Origin: CAVVDT01 sp963747005
Lineage (GTDB): Bacteria; Pseudomonadota; Alphaproteobacteria; Rhizobiales; Aestuariivirgaceae
DNA length: 64,000 bases
Direction of reading: 5' to 3'
NCBI GenBank assembly: GCA_963747005.1
Contig: CAVVDT010000007.1
Coordinates: 428,782 to 492,781 of the forward strand
Below, piece after piece: positions 25,730 through 35,038 of this stretch. The notes beneath the pieces are model-generated. The model saw only the letters and a list, made by a program, of their open reading frames with translations, made no database searches and had not been told where the DNA came from. Numbering within the stretch: position 1 is the first letter of the stretch; each line of letters starts with the position of its first letter. Position numbers and translations under genes: made by a program.

Positions 25730-28700
25730 ATGGCGAGCGGCAAATGGGATTTCTGGATCGACCGGGGCGGCACCTTCACCGACGTGGTGGCGCGCGATCC
25801 CGAAGGCCATGTCAGGGCGCACAAGCTGTTGTCCGAGAACCCGGAAAGCTATGCCGATGCGGCGGTGCAAGGCATCCGCGACCTGATGGGGGTGGCGAGG
25901 GGCGAAAAGGTGCCGGCCCAGCGCATCGCCACGGTGAAGATGGGCACCACCGTCGCCACCAACGCGCTCCTGGAGCGCAAGGGCGACCGCACGCTCCTGG
26001 TCATAACGCAAGGATTCCGCGACGCGCTGGAGATCGGCTATCAGGCGCGACCGAAATTGTTCGACCGCCATATCGTCAAGCCGGAACTCTTGTACGAACG
26101 GGTGGTGGAGGTGGCGGAACGGGTGACGGCCGAGGGCGAGGTTTTGACGCCGCTCGATCTGGAAGGCGCGCGGGCCGGGATGCAGGCCGCCTTCGATGCC
26201 GGCATCCGCGCGGTGGCCATCTGCTTCATGCATGGCTATCGCTTTACCGAGCATGAAAAGGCCGTGGCGAAGCTGGGGCGCGACATCGGCTTCACGCAGG
26301 TCTCGGTGAGCCACGAGACCTCGCCCCTGATGAAGCTGGTGGGCAGAGGCGATACCACGGTGGTCGATGCCTATCTCTCGCCCATCCTCAGGCGTTACGT
26401 CGATCAGGTCGCGAAGGAACTGGGGACAAAGGGCACCGGCTGCCGGCTGATGTTCATGCAGTCTTCCGGCGGTCTGACGGCAGCGGAACTGTTCCAGGGC
26501 AAGGACGCCATCCTGTCGGGGCCGGCGGGCGGCGTGGTCGGCATGGTCGAGACCGGGCGCATGGCGGGCCTGAAAAAGCTCATCGGCTTCGACATGGGCG
26601 GCACCTCGACCGATGTGGCGCATTATGACGGCGCGTTCGAGCGCGCCTTCGAGACCGAGGTGGCGGGGGTCAGGATGCGGGCGCCGATGATGCGCATCCA
26701 TACCGTGGCCGCGGGCGGCGGATCGATCCTGCATTTCGACGGGGCGCGCTTCCGGGTGGGACCGGATTCGGCCGGCGCCAATCCGGGGCCGGCCTGCTAC
26801 CGGCGCGGCGGGCCGCTGGCCGTCACCGATGCCAATGTCATGCTGGGCAAGATCAACCCCGACTATTTCCCCCGCGTCTTCGGACCGAAGGGCGATGAGG
26901 CGCTCGATGCCGGGGCGGTCACGGCGCGGTTCGAGGCAATGGCGCATGACATCGGCGACGGGCGGTCGCCGCAAGAAGTGGCGGAAGGTTTCGTGCGCAT
27001 TGCGGTCGAGAACATGGCCAACGCCATCAAGAAGATCTCGGTGCAGCGTGGCTATGACATCACCGCCTATGCCCTCAACTGCTTCGGCGGGGCGGGGGCG
27101 CAGCATGCCTGCATGATCGCCGACACGCTGGGCATGAAGACGGTGTTCATCCATCCGCTGGCGGGCGTGCTGTCAGCCTATGGCATGGGGCTGGCCGATA
27201 TTCGCGCCAACCGCCAGCAGGCGGTGGAAAAGCCGCTGGGCGCCAAGGCGATGGGTGAAGTCAAGGCGGTCATCAAGCGGCTGAAGGCCGAGACGCTCAG
27301 CGAACTGAAGCAGCAGGGCATCGCCGCCAGGGCCGCTTCGACCTTCGCGCGCCTGCACCTGCGCTATGCCGGCACCGATACGGCGCTGATCGTCGATTTC
27401 GCAACGCCGGAGAAGATGCAAAAGGCTTTCGAAAAGGCGCATCGAGCACAATTCGGCTTCGTGACGCCGGAAAAGGCGATCATGGTGGAGGCGGTCTCGG
27501 TGGAGGCGGTGGGCGGCGGTTCCAGGGCGCACGAGCGTTCGGCCAAACTGACCGAAGAACAGCCCAAGCCGTTGGCGCGGACGAAGATCTTCGCCGGCGG
27601 CAAGTGGCGCAAGGCGCCGGTCCATCATCGCGACAAGCTGAAGCCCGGCCAGCGGGTGAAAGGCCCCGCCCTCATCGTCGAGGCCCACAACACCACCGTG
27701 GTCGAGGACGGCTGGGGGGCGGAACTCACCGCCCGCAAGCATCTGGTGCTGCGGCGGGTGAAGGCCCTGCCGAAGCGCGTCGCCATCGGGACGAAGGCCG
27801 ATCCGGTCATGCTGGAGGTGTTCAACAACCTCTTCATGTCGATCGCCGAGCAGATGGGGGTGACGCTGGAAAAGACCGCCTATTCGGTCAACATCAAGGA
27901 ACGGCTGGATTTTTCCTGCGCGGTCTTTGACCAGGACGGCCAGCTTATCGCCAACGCGCCGCACATGCCGGTGCATCTGGGCTCCATGGACCGTTCGGTC
28001 GAAACCATCATCGCCGGCAATCCGCATATGAAGCCGGGCGATGTCTATGTGCTCAACGCACCCTACAACGGCGGCACCCACCTGCCCGACATCACCGTGG
28101 TGACTCCGGTCTTTTCCGATGACCGCAAGGCCATCCTGTTCTACGTGGCGAGCCGCGGGCATCATGCCGATGTGGGCGGCATGGCGCCGGGCTCGATGAC
28201 GCCGCGGGCCACCTCGATCGAGGAGGAAGGCATCGTCATCGACAACTTCAAGATGGTCGACCGCGGGCGGTTTCGCGAAAAGGCGCTCCACGACATCCTC
28301 ACCGCCGGACCGTGGCCGTGCCGCAATCCGGCCCAGAACATCGCCGACCTCAAGGCGCAGGTCGCCGCCAACGAAAAGGGCGTGCAGGAAATGCGCAAGA
28401 TGGTCGACCAGTTCGGCCTCAAGGTGGTGAAGGCCTATATGCGCCATGTCCAGGACAATGCCGAGGAGAGCGTCAGGCGGGTGATCGATGCGCTGAAGAC
28501 CTGCGCCTTCGCCTATGAGATGGACCAGGGCACGGTCATCAAGGTGAAGATCAGCGTTGATAAAAAGACGCGGTCGGCGAAGGTCGATTTCACCGGCACC
28601 AGCCGGCAGCAGCCGACCAACTTCAACGCGCCGAGGCCGGTGACGCGGGCTGCGGTGCTCTATGTCTTTCGCTGCATGGTCGCCGACAACATCCCGATGA

Positions 28701-29326
28701 ACGCGGGGTGCCTGAAGCCCATCGAGATCGTCATTCCCGAGGACTGCATGCTGGCGCCGAAGTATCCGGCCGCGGTGGTGGCGGGCAATGTCGAGGTGTC
28801 GCAGGCCGTCACCGATACGCTGTTCGGGGCGCTGGGGGCGCTGGCGGCGGCGCAGGGGACCATGAACAACTTCAACTTCGGCAATGCCAGGTACCAGTAT
28901 TACGAGACCATCTGCGGCGGCTCGGGGGCGGGCCCGGACCATGACGGCACCTCGGCCGTCCATACCCACATGACCAACACGCGGCTGACCGATCCGGAGA
29001 TCCTGGAATTCCGCTATCCCGTCCTCTTGGAAAGCTTTTCGGTGAGGCGCGGGTCGGGCGGCAAGGGCAGGTTTTCCGGCGGCGACGGGACGCTGCGGAC
29101 GGTGGTGTTCCGCGAGAAGATGGACGTCTCGCTGCTCACCGGCCACCGCCAGGTGCCGCCCTTCGGCCTCGCTGGCGGTTACCCCGGCGAGGTGGGCGAG
29201 AACTGGTGCCGCCGCGCCGATGGGCGCAATGAGCGGCTGGAAGGCTGCGACCAGACGGTGGTGGAGGCGGGCGATGCCATCATCATCAAGACACCCTCGG
29301 GCGGCGGCTACGGGAAGCCTCAGTGA
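25730..29326 (+). CDS. 5-oxoprolinase (HyuA-HyuB fusion)
   Basis: A 1198-residue cytoplasmic enzyme, the full length expected of ATP-dependent 5-oxoprolinase. Residues about 1-690 are the HyuA-like half with FWIDRGGTFTDVVARDP and GFDMGGTSTDVAHY, the nucleotide-binding motifs. Residues about 700-1198 are the HyuB-like half (FNNLFMSIAEQMGVTLEKTA, NAPYNGGTHLPDITVVTPV, SRGHHADVGG). It hydrolyses 5-oxo-L-proline to glutamate with ATP, recycling glutathione breakdown products. Start chosen at ATG 25730, which directly precedes conserved sequence. It overlaps the convergent extensin-like gene by 7 bp. Confidence 0.93.
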   Translation: MASGKWDFWIDRGGTFTDVVARDPEGHVRAHKLLSENPESYADAAVQGIRDLMGVARGEKVPAQRIATVKMGTTVATNALLERKGDRTLLVITQGFRDALEIGYQARPKLFDRHIVKPELLYERVVEVAERVTAEGEVLTPLDLEGARAGMQAAFDAGIRAVAICFMHGYRFTEHEKAVAKLGRDIGFTQVSVSHETSPLMKLVGRGDTTVVDAYLSPILRRYVDQVAKELGTKGTGCRLMFMQSSGGLTAAELFQGKDAILSGPAGGVVGMVETGRMAGLKKLIGFDMGGTSTDVAHYDGAFERAFETEVAGVRMRAPMMRIHTVAAGGGSILHFDGARFRVGPDSAGANPGPACYRRGGPLAVTDANVMLGKINPDYFPRVFGPKGDEALDAGAVTARFEAMAHDIGDGRSPQEVAEGFVRIAVENMANAIKKISVQRGYDITAYALNCFGGAGAQHACMIADTLGMKTVFIHPLAGVLSAYGMGLADIRANRQQAVEKPLGAKAMGEVKAVIKRLKAETLSELKQQGIAARAASTFARLHLRYAGTDTALIVDFATPEKMQKAFEKAHRAQFGFVTPEKAIMVEAVSVEAVGGGSRAHERSAKLTEEQPKPLARTKIFAGGKWRKAPVHHRDKLKPGQRVKGPALIVEAHNTTVVEDGWGAELTARKHLVLRRVKALPKRVAIGTKADPVMLEVFNNLFMSIAEQMGVTLEKTAYSVNIKERLDFSCAVFDQDGQLIANAPHMPVHLGSMDRSVETIIAGNPHMKPGDVYVLNAPYNGGTHLPDITVVTPVFSDDRKAILFYVASRGHHADVGGMAPGSMTPRATSIEEEGIVIDNFKMVDRGRFREKALHDILTAGPWPCRNPAQNIADLKAQVAANEKGVQEMRKMVDQFGLKVVKAYMRHVQDNAEESVRRVIDALKTCAFAYEMDQGTVIKVKISVDKKTRSAKVDFTGTSRQQPTNFNAPRPVTRAAVLYVFRCMVADNIPMNAGCLKPIEIVIPEDCMLAPKYPAAVVAGNVEVSQAVTDTLFGALGALAAAQGTMNNFNFGNARYQYYETICGGSGAGPDHDGTSAVHTHMTNTRLTDPEILEFRYPVLLESFSVRRGSGGKGRFSGGDGTLRTVVFREKMDVSLLTGHRQVPPFGLAGGYPGEVGENWCRRADGRNERLEGCDQTVVEAGDAIIIKTPSGGGYGKPQ

Positions 29327-29958
29327 CAGTAGGTGCTGTCGTTCTTGCGGCGGGCGATGTCGAGGTGGAGGTGGTTGTGGTGCTCGGCGTCCGAGCCGGG
29401 GCCGAGGACGGTCCTGAACTCGCCGCAGGCCTCGCTGCGCACGGTGCGCAGGAAGGCGCGTTCGTCGCGGGCACCCGACCAGCCGTTCTCCACCGTCACC
29501 TTGCGGCCGTCGGCGAGGGTGAAGGCGGAAATGTCGATGGCATTGCCAAAACCGTGTTCGGACAGGCGGGCGCCGCGGACACTGTTGCGCGGGCGGCAGG
29601 CATAGCTGGCGGCGACGTCGATGCCGACCACACGCGCACCGAAGTCGCGCGCTGCCGCCGGCTGCACGGTGTTGTTGAGCCAGTCGTCGACGGCGGCGAT
29701 CTCGCCGCAGTTCAAGGTGGCGGGGCGCGACAGGGCAATGCCCGATAGCGAATGCATGCGCCAGGGATTGGGAATGCCGCAGCCGTTGGCCTCCTCGAAG
29801 GGCTGCAACTGTTCGCCATCGCCGATGCTGCGGGGATCGACCGAGCACTGGGCGACGGGCGCCATGAGGCCGCGGGTGGTGAAGTCGGGCCCGCCGAAGG
29901 AGCATGCGGCGACAAGGCCGGCGAGGCCCGATGCAAGGCAGTGGTGCATAAATTTCAT
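29320..29958 (-). CDS. extensin-like lipoprotein
   Basis: A 212-residue protein with a lipobox (GLAGLVAAC, Cys19), so probably an outer-membrane or periplasmic lipoprotein. The C-terminal two-thirds match the extensin-like (M15-fold) family: CGIPNPWRM, LNCGEIAAVDDWLN, SYACRPRN...SEHGFGNAIDIS and DAEHHNHLHLD, with His and Asp residues placed as zinc ligands of a peptidoglycan peptidase. Cell-wall endopeptidase or carboxypeptidase activity is likely but unproven for this family. The upstream 102 bp to the divergent djlA-like gene holds both promoters. Confidence 0.86.
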   Translation of the reverse strand: MKFMHHCLASGLAGLVAACSFGGPDFTTRGLMAPVAQCSVDPRSIGDGEQLQPFEEANGCGIPNPWRMHSLSGIALSRPATLNCGEIAAVDDWLNNTVQPAAARDFGARVVGIDVAASYACRPRNSVRGARLSEHGFGNAIDISAFTLADGRKVTVENGWSGARDERAFLRTVRSEACGEFRTVLGPGSDAEHHNHLHLDIARRKNDSTYCH

Positions 29959-30060
29959 ACCCCGAGGTTAGGGGATTTTGGTAAATGCAACCTTTGCCGC
30001 TGTGGCGGCCTTAATGTTTTGTCACTATCCCGCCACCAGAATCCGCTAATATCGTAAGCC

Positions 30061-30753
30061 ATGACCATCTGGAGCAAGATATCGGGCTCGGCCCTCAGCC
30101 TCGGCGGCTCGCTCGCCAGCCTGATGGAATGGCTGAAGGGCAAGGGCCCCGGACCGCAGGATCCCGAACGCTCGGTGGCCTTCACCGTCGGCGTGATCGC
30201 GCTCGGCGCCAAGATGGCGAAAGCCGACGGGGTGGTGACGGAAGCCGAGATCGCCGCCTTCCGCGAGGTGTTCCAGGTGGACGCCGAGGAAATGGCCAAC
30301 GTGGCGCGGGTGTTCAACCTCGCCAAGCGGGACGTCGCCGGCTTCGAGACCTATGCGGGCCAGCTTGCGCGGCTGTTCGCCGACCAGCCGGAAGTGCTGG
30401 AAGACGTGATGGATGGCCTCTTCCACATCGCCAAGGCGGAAGGGCGGATCACCGAAGCGGAGCTTTCCTATCTCAAGGCGGTGGCCGACATCTTCGGGCT
30501 GGACAAACGCTTCCGCTGCATCAAGGCGCGCCACATCGAAGCGACCGAAGACGATCCGTATGTCATCCTCGACATCGAGCCATGCGTTGGCGATGACGAG
30601 GTGCGGCGCCATTACCGGCGGCTGGTGAAGGAAAACCATCCCGACCGCCACATGGCCGCCGGCCTACCGCCGGAGATGGTGAAGATCGCCACCGAACGCC
30701 TCGCCAGCATCAATAACGCCTGGGCGGCCATCGCCAGGGAACGCGGCCTTTGA
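30061..30753 (+). CDS. DjlA-like TerB/DnaJ-domain protein
   Basis: The 230-residue protein begins with a short N-terminal hydrophobic/amphipathic stretch. A TerB-like helical domain follows (about 38-150; VGVIALGAKMAKADGVVTEAE and LFHIAKAEGRITEAE are its paired acidic repeats). The C-terminal J-domain has the required HPD tripeptide (His193-Pro-Asp195). DjlA-type proteins recruit DnaK to envelope-related tasks. The next gene, a peptidoglycan amidase, overlaps its stop by 4 bp, and this pair immediately upstream of rnpB and the dcw cluster is a common Rhizobiales arrangement. Confidence 0.87.
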   Translation: MTIWSKISGSALSLGGSLASLMEWLKGKGPGPQDPERSVAFTVGVIALGAKMAKADGVVTEAEIAAFREVFQVDAEEMANVARVFNLAKRDVAGFETYAGQLARLFADQPEVLEDVMDGLFHIAKAEGRITEAELSYLKAVADIFGLDKRFRCIKARHIEATEDDPYVILDIEPCVGDDEVRRHYRRLVKENHPDRHMAAGLPPEMVKIATERLASINNAWAAIARERGL

Positions 30754-31499
30754 GGCGATACCGCTTCGTCGGATCGCCCAACGTCAATGACCGGGCCGGC
30801 GGCCGCGCCCCCGATCTCCTCATCATGCACTATACCGGCATGGGAAGCGCCGAGGCGGCCTGCCGCTGGTTGTGCGATCCGGCCTCAAAAGTGTCCTGCC
30901 ATTACCTCGTCGACGAGGCGGGGGCGGTCATACAGATGGTGGACGAGGCCCGGCGCGCCTGGCATGCCGGGATTTCCTCCTGGGAGGGGATGAACGACAT
31001 CAATTCGCGCTCCATCGGCATCGAGGTCCACAATCCGGGGCCGGAAGCAGGGTTTCCCGATTTTCCGCCGGCACAGATGGCGGCGGTCACGGAGCTTGCC
31101 CGCGACATCCTCGCCCGCCACGCCATCGCCTCCCACCATGTGCTCGCCCATTCCGACGTGGCGCCGAGGCGCAAGATCGATCCGGGTGAAAAGTTCGACT
31201 GGAAGGGGCTGGCAGCGGCCGGCGTCGGCCTGTGGGTGGAAGCAGCGGGCGCGGCAGACGGAGCGGTCCTCAAGCCGGGCGATGCGGGCAGCGCGGTCGG
31301 TGCCCTGCAATCAGCGCTTGCGCGGTTCGGTTATGGGATCGCGGCGAGCTGCAGCTATGACGATCAGACGCGCATCGTGGTTTCGGCCCTGCAACGCCAC
31401 TTCCGGCCGGGCCGGGTCGATGGTATCGCGGACGCCGGGACGCATGCCATATTGAGCGCGCTGTTAATGGCGTGCGGCAGGGGGGAAGGGGTCTCATGA
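30750..31499 (+). CDS. N-acetylmuramoyl-L-alanine amidase (AmiD-like) with peptidoglycan-binding domain
   Basis: The 249-residue product most plausibly starts at TTG 30750 (MRRYRFVGSPNVNDR), overlapping the upstream TGA by 4 bp with AGGGA upstream. The Amidase_2 domain (about 10-160) has zinc-ligand histidines in IMHYTGM and LAHSDVAPRRKIDPGE. Residues about 170-245 form a PG_binding_1 domain (LKPGDAGSAVGALQSAL). It cleaves the MurNAc-L-Ala bond during muropeptide recycling or remodelling. No clear signal peptide is visible, so location is cytoplasmic or depends on a longer start. The amidohydrolase gene downstream overlaps by 4 bp. Confidence 0.88.
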   Translation: MRRYRFVGSPNVNDRAGGRAPDLLIMHYTGMGSAEAACRWLCDPASKVSCHYLVDEAGAVIQMVDEARRAWHAGISSWEGMNDINSRSIGIEVHNPGPEAGFPDFPPAQMAAVTELARDILARHAIASHHVLAHSDVAPRRKIDPGEKFDWKGLAAAGVGLWVEAAGAADGAVLKPGDAGSAVGALQSALARFGYGIAASCSYDDQTRIVVSALQRHFRPGRVDGIADAGTHAILSALLMACGRGEGVS

Positions 31500-33169
31500 G
31501 CAACGATCGGGCCGATCTCATCATCGTCAACGGCCGGGTGAAGACCATGGACGGCAGCGGGCGGCGGGCCGAGGCCATCGCGGTCACGGGCAACCGCATC
31601 GCGCTTGTCGGCTCAAACGCCGATGTCTCGGGCCTGAAGGGCAATCGGACGCGCGTCATCGACGCGGCGGGGGGGAGCGTCCTGCCGGGCTTCATCGAGG
31701 CCCACATGCATCTCTTCACCGGATCGGCGGGCCGCAGCGATCTGCAACTGTTCGAGGTGCACGGCTTTGAGGCCCTCAAGGAGGCGATCAGGGCCTATGC
31801 CGCGGCCAACCCGCAGCGGCCTCTCCTCATGGGGCGCGGCGCCAACTACACCATCCTGTCGGAATCAGAGCCGGTGACGCGGCACCATCTCGACCGCATC
31901 CTTCCCGACCGGCCGTTCATCATGACGGCGCCCGATTTCCATACCGCCTGGGCCAATACGGCGGCGCTCGAAGCCGCCGGCATCCTGCGGGGCCGCAAGC
32001 TCGGGGTGGGCAACGAGATCGTCATGGGCGACGACGGGTTGGCGATGGGCGAACTGCGCGAGGGCGAGGCCATGGGGCCGGTCCTCGACCTGAAGCATAC
32101 CGGCGGGCGCGAGCGCCTCGGGCTGTCGACGGGCGGCGAGCCCGACCCGGCACCGAGCGCGGCCGAACGTGCCGGCGACCGGGCGATCATCAAGTCGGGG
32201 CTCGATTATTGCGCCAGCCACGGCATCACCTCGATCCACAACATGGACGGCAATTTCTACCAGCTCGAACTTTTGAGCGAGATCGAGGCCGGGGGCGGCC
32301 TCAATGCCCGCGTCGAGATCCCCTTCCACTTCAAGAATTTCATGCCGTTGGCCGACCTCGAAAAGGCCAGCGAGATGCACCGGCGCTATGCCAGCGACAT
32401 GCTGCATTCGGGCCGCGTCAAGGTGTTCATGGACGGGGTGCTCGATTCATGGACGGCGGTGATGATCGAGGACTATGCCGACAAGCCGGGCTGGCGCGGC
32501 GAGCCGCTGTTCTCGCCCGAACACTTTGCCGAGGTCGCGACCGATGCCGACCGGCGGGGCCTGCAGATCAGCGTGCACGCCATCGGCGACGGGGCGGTGC
32601 GCATCGTGCTCGACGGCTACGCGGCGGCCCGCCGGGCGAACGGTCGGCGCGATTCGCGCCACCGCATCGAGCATATCGAGGTGGTGCACCCGGACGATAT
32701 TCCGCGCTTTGCCGAACTGGGCGTCATCGCCTCCATGCAGCCGCCCCATCCCCCCGGCATCCACGGCCTGCCGCTGGAGCCGACGGTGTCGCGCATCGGG
32801 CGCGCGCGCTGGCCGCTCTCCTATGCCTGGCGCACCCTCAGGGACGCCGGGGCACGGCTGGTCTTCGCCACCGACTGGCCGGTGTCGCCCATCGACCCCA
32901 TGGCCTCCATCGAGGGCGCCGTTACCCGCAAGGTGTGGGCCGACGACAATCCCGACCAGAGCCAGACGCTGGATGAGGCGATTGCCGCCTACACCCGCGA
33001 TGGCGCCTTTGCCGAGTTCAGGGAAGACCGAAAGGGCACGCTGGAAGAAGGCAGGCTCGCCGACATCGTGGTGATGGGCGGCGATGTCGAGGCGGTCGAG
33101 CCCGAGGCCCTGCACCAGGTGCGGCCGGTCGTGACCATCTGCAACGGCGAGGTGAGCTTCGAAGCTTGA
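31496..33169 (+). CDS. amidohydrolase family 3 (YtcJ-like) metal-dependent hydrolase
   Basis: The product has 557 residues. The N-terminal beta-sandwich (NGRVKTMDGSG) is followed by the HxH-type metal site FIEAHMHLF, ISVHAIGDGAVR, RIEHIEVVHPDD and FATDWPVSPIDP, all standard for this subfamily of imidazolonepropionase-like amidohydrolases. The substrate is unknown; relatives act on N-substituted formamides and similar amides. The ATG overlaps the amidase stop (ATGA), making a tight three-gene unit with the DjlA-like and amidase genes. It ends just upstream of rnpB. Confidence 0.88.
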   Translation: MSNDRADLIIVNGRVKTMDGSGRRAEAIAVTGNRIALVGSNADVSGLKGNRTRVIDAAGGSVLPGFIEAHMHLFTGSAGRSDLQLFEVHGFEALKEAIRAYAAANPQRPLLMGRGANYTILSESEPVTRHHLDRILPDRPFIMTAPDFHTAWANTAALEAAGILRGRKLGVGNEIVMGDDGLAMGELREGEAMGPVLDLKHTGGRERLGLSTGGEPDPAPSAAERAGDRAIIKSGLDYCASHGITSIHNMDGNFYQLELLSEIEAGGGLNARVEIPFHFKNFMPLADLEKASEMHRRYASDMLHSGRVKVFMDGVLDSWTAVMIEDYADKPGWRGEPLFSPEHFAEVATDADRRGLQISVHAIGDGAVRIVLDGYAAARRANGRRDSRHRIEHIEVVHPDDIPRFAELGVIASMQPPHPPGIHGLPLEPTVSRIGRARWPLSYAWRTLRDAGARLVFATDWPVSPIDPMASIEGAVTRKVWADDNPDQSQTLDEAIAAYTRDGAFAEFREDRKGTLEEGRLADIVVMGGDVEAVEPEALHQVRPVVTICNGEVSFEA

Positions 33170-33201
33170 CCCGTCCGGGCCGAGCGCCGATATAGGCTTT
33201 C

Positions 33202-33620
33202 GTGCCAGTCGGCCGGATGACCGCCGGAGAGGGCGTTTCCGCAAGGGGGCGCACTGTCGGGAGGAAAGTCCGGGCTCCATGGAGACACGGTGCCGGGTAA
33301 CGCCCGGCGGGGGCGACCCTAGGGAAAGTGCCACAGAAATGAAACCGCCGCGGCAGGTCCCGCGGCAAGGGTGAAACGGTGCGGTAAGAGCGCACCGCGC
33401 CAACCGGCAACGGTTGCGGCACGGCAAACCCCACCGGGAGCAAGACCGAATAGGGGCGGCGCGAAGCCTTCGGGCTTCAGGACGTGTTTTCCGGTCCGCC
33501 GTCCGGGTTGGTCGCGCGAAGCGCATGGCGACATGCGCTCCAGATGAATGGTCATCCATCGCGGCGAAGGTTCGCCTTTCCTGCGAGGACAGAACCCGGC
33601 TTACAGGCCGGCTGGCACAC
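33202..33620 (+). ncRNA. rnpB: RNase P RNA (class A)
   Basis: The catalytic RNA that trims tRNA 5' ends. Diagnostic conserved segments are present: GAGGAAAGTCCGGGCTCC near 33261-33278, GCGACCCTAGGGAAAGTGCC with ACAGAAA just after, GGTGAAACGGTG, and ACAGAACCCGGCTTAC at about 33589. The ends pair as helix P1: GTGCCAG..GGCCGG at 33202 with CCGGCTGGCAC at about 33608-33618. A T-run (CTTTTTG) follows directly. The position downstream of an amidase and upstream of the dcw cluster is typical for Rhizobiales. Confidence 0.95.
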
Positions 33621-33642
33621 CTTTTTGCGGGTTGACGAGGCG

Positions 33643-33909
33643 TTATACCAAAGGTCCTGAGGTTTGACCTATTTCACCGGGATGATTTTGCCCGCAGGCC
33701 AGGCGCGACTGGCGCCGACGTCGTCCGACTTCAAGCCAGGCGCAACGACGCCTGCGGGCAAAAGCACCCGGCCTTCGGTGGCATGAAACCGGCCATCGGG
33801 TGCGTTGCGGCGCTTGCCCGATGCCCCGCATCGCGCTGCGCACCGCGCCTGCCCGAGCGGCCGGTTTGATGCCATGAAATGGGTCAAACCTCAGGACTTT
33901 TGGTATTAA
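33643..33909. repeat. 267-bp inverted-repeat (MITE-like) element
   Basis: Terminal inverted repeats of 26 bp with about two mismatches: TACCAAAGGTCCTGAGGTTTGAC at the left end and its complement GTCAAACCTCAGGACTTTTGGTA at the right end (33883-33908). The interior holds nested palindromes, including GCCCGCAGGC with GCCTGCGGGC and GGCATGAAACCGGCC with GGCCGGTTTGATGCC. No open reading frame of note and no transposase. It occupies the place where mraZ normally lies. It resembles non-autonomous elements, but I cannot tie it to a named family; a TA-rich target is suggested by TTA and TAA at its edges. Confidence 0.82.
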
Positions 33910-33937
33910 TATGTGTGCCCGCCGGCACCGTCCGGGC

Positions 33938-33950
33938 AACCTTTTGTTAA
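33938..33950 (+). promoter_or_regulatory. candidate regulatory motif upstream of the dcw cluster (shared with ftsZ)
   Basis: AACCTTTTGTTAA. The 12-mer AACCTTTTGTTA occurs again upstream of ftsZ at 50548-50559. The end resembles half of the alphaproteobacterial CtrA box (TTAA-N7-TTAA); here the left half reads CAAC, so the match is partial. About 100 bp before the rsmH start. Confidence 0.45.
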
Positions 33951-34051
33951 GCACAATCGGCGCAGAGTCCTAACGAGCGTTAACGCCCCCTCCAGACCCG
34001 GAATGCGTGCCTTGCACGGGCGCTGGACGGTTGGCGCCGACGCGGGGATGG

Positions 34052-35038
34052 ATGATGGTTGGCCAGGAAGCGACAAGCCTTGACGCGCGGCATCGCCCGG
34101 TGATGCTCGCCGAGGTCATCGAGGTACTGGCGCCCAGGGACGGCGGCATCTATGTCGACGGCACCTTCGGCGCCGGCGGTTATGCGCGCGCCATTCTTCA
34201 GGCCGCTTCATGCTCGGTGGTCGGCATCGACCGCGATCCCGCCGCCATTGCGGCGGGCGGGACACTGGCGGCGGAATTCCCCGAACGCCTGCATCTGGTC
34301 GAAGGGCTCTATTCGGGCATGGAAGCCATCGTCCGGGGCGAGGGTTTTTCCGGCGCCGACGGGGTGACGCTCGACCTCGGGGTTTCCTCCATGCAACTGG
34401 ATGCGGGGGAGCGCGGCTTTTCCTTCATGCGCGACGGGCCGCTCGACATGCGCATGTCGCAGTCGGGGCCGACGGCCGCCGATCTGGTGAACGGGCTGGA
34501 CGAGGCTGAACTGGCGCAAATCCTCTTCGATTATGGCGAGGAGCGGCGCTCGCGCGCCATTGCCAGGGCGCTGGTGCGGGAACGGGCAAAAAAGCCGCTC
34601 GCCACCACTTTCGATCTGGTGGCGGTGGTCGAAACTGTCCTCGGGCGGGGGCGGCCGGGGGAGCGCATTCATCCCGCCACCCGCACCTTCCAGGCCCTCA
34701 GACTGGCGGTCAACGCTGAACTGGACGAGGTCACCGCCGGTCTTGCCGCCGCCGAACGGCTGCTGGTTAAGGGCGGGCGCATGGCGGTGGTGTCGTTCCA
34801 TTCGCTCGAGGATCGGCTGGTCAAGCGCTTCATCCAGTCACGTTCCGGACCCGGTCCCAACCCGTCGCGCCATGCCCCACCGGCCGCGGCGGCGCCTGAA
34901 GCCAGTCTCATCGACCTGGTCAAGGGCGGGCGGGTGCCGGGTGCTGGGGAAATCGCCACCAACCCGCGCGCCCGCTCGGCGCGGCTGCGGGCGGCCGAAC
35001 GCACCGGCGCCGGTCTTCCGGGGACAACCCCATGCTGA
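34052..35038 (+). CDS. rsmH: 16S rRNA (cytosine1402-N4)-methyltransferase
   Basis: The 328-residue product from ATG 34052 (another ATG at 34055) shows HRPVMLAEVIEVL, YVDGTFGAGGY (SAM motif I), DLGVSSMQLD and VVSFHSLEDRLVKRF, all hallmarks of RsmH (MraW), which methylates N4 of C1402 in the ribosomal P site. It is the first gene of the dcw cluster here because mraZ is missing. The 3' end overlaps ftsL by 7 bp. Confidence 0.95.
   Translation: MMVGQEATSLDARHRPVMLAEVIEVLAPRDGGIYVDGTFGAGGYARAILQAASCSVVGIDRDPAAIAAGGTLAAEFPERLHLVEGLYSGMEAIVRGEGFSGADGVTLDLGVSSMQLDAGERGFSFMRDGPLDMRMSQSGPTAADLVNGLDEAELAQILFDYGEERRSRAIARALVRERAKKPLATTFDLVAVVETVLGRGRPGERIHPATRTFQALRLAVNAELDEVTAGLAAAERLLVKGGRMAVVSFHSLEDRLVKRFIQSRSGPGPNPSRHAPPAAAAPEASLIDLVKGGRVPGAGEIATNPRARSARLRAAERTGAGLPGTTPC

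Noticed and set aside
27173..29905. Long minus-strand open frame opposite 5-oxoprolinase
   Set aside because: The plus strand encodes a full 1198-residue 5-oxoprolinase with all motifs; the minus product has no recognisable domain.
33202..33620. Short protein-coding frames over the RNase P RNA
   Set aside because: The segment has the conserved sequence and helix P1 pairing of class A RNase P RNA; the frames have no ribosome sites.
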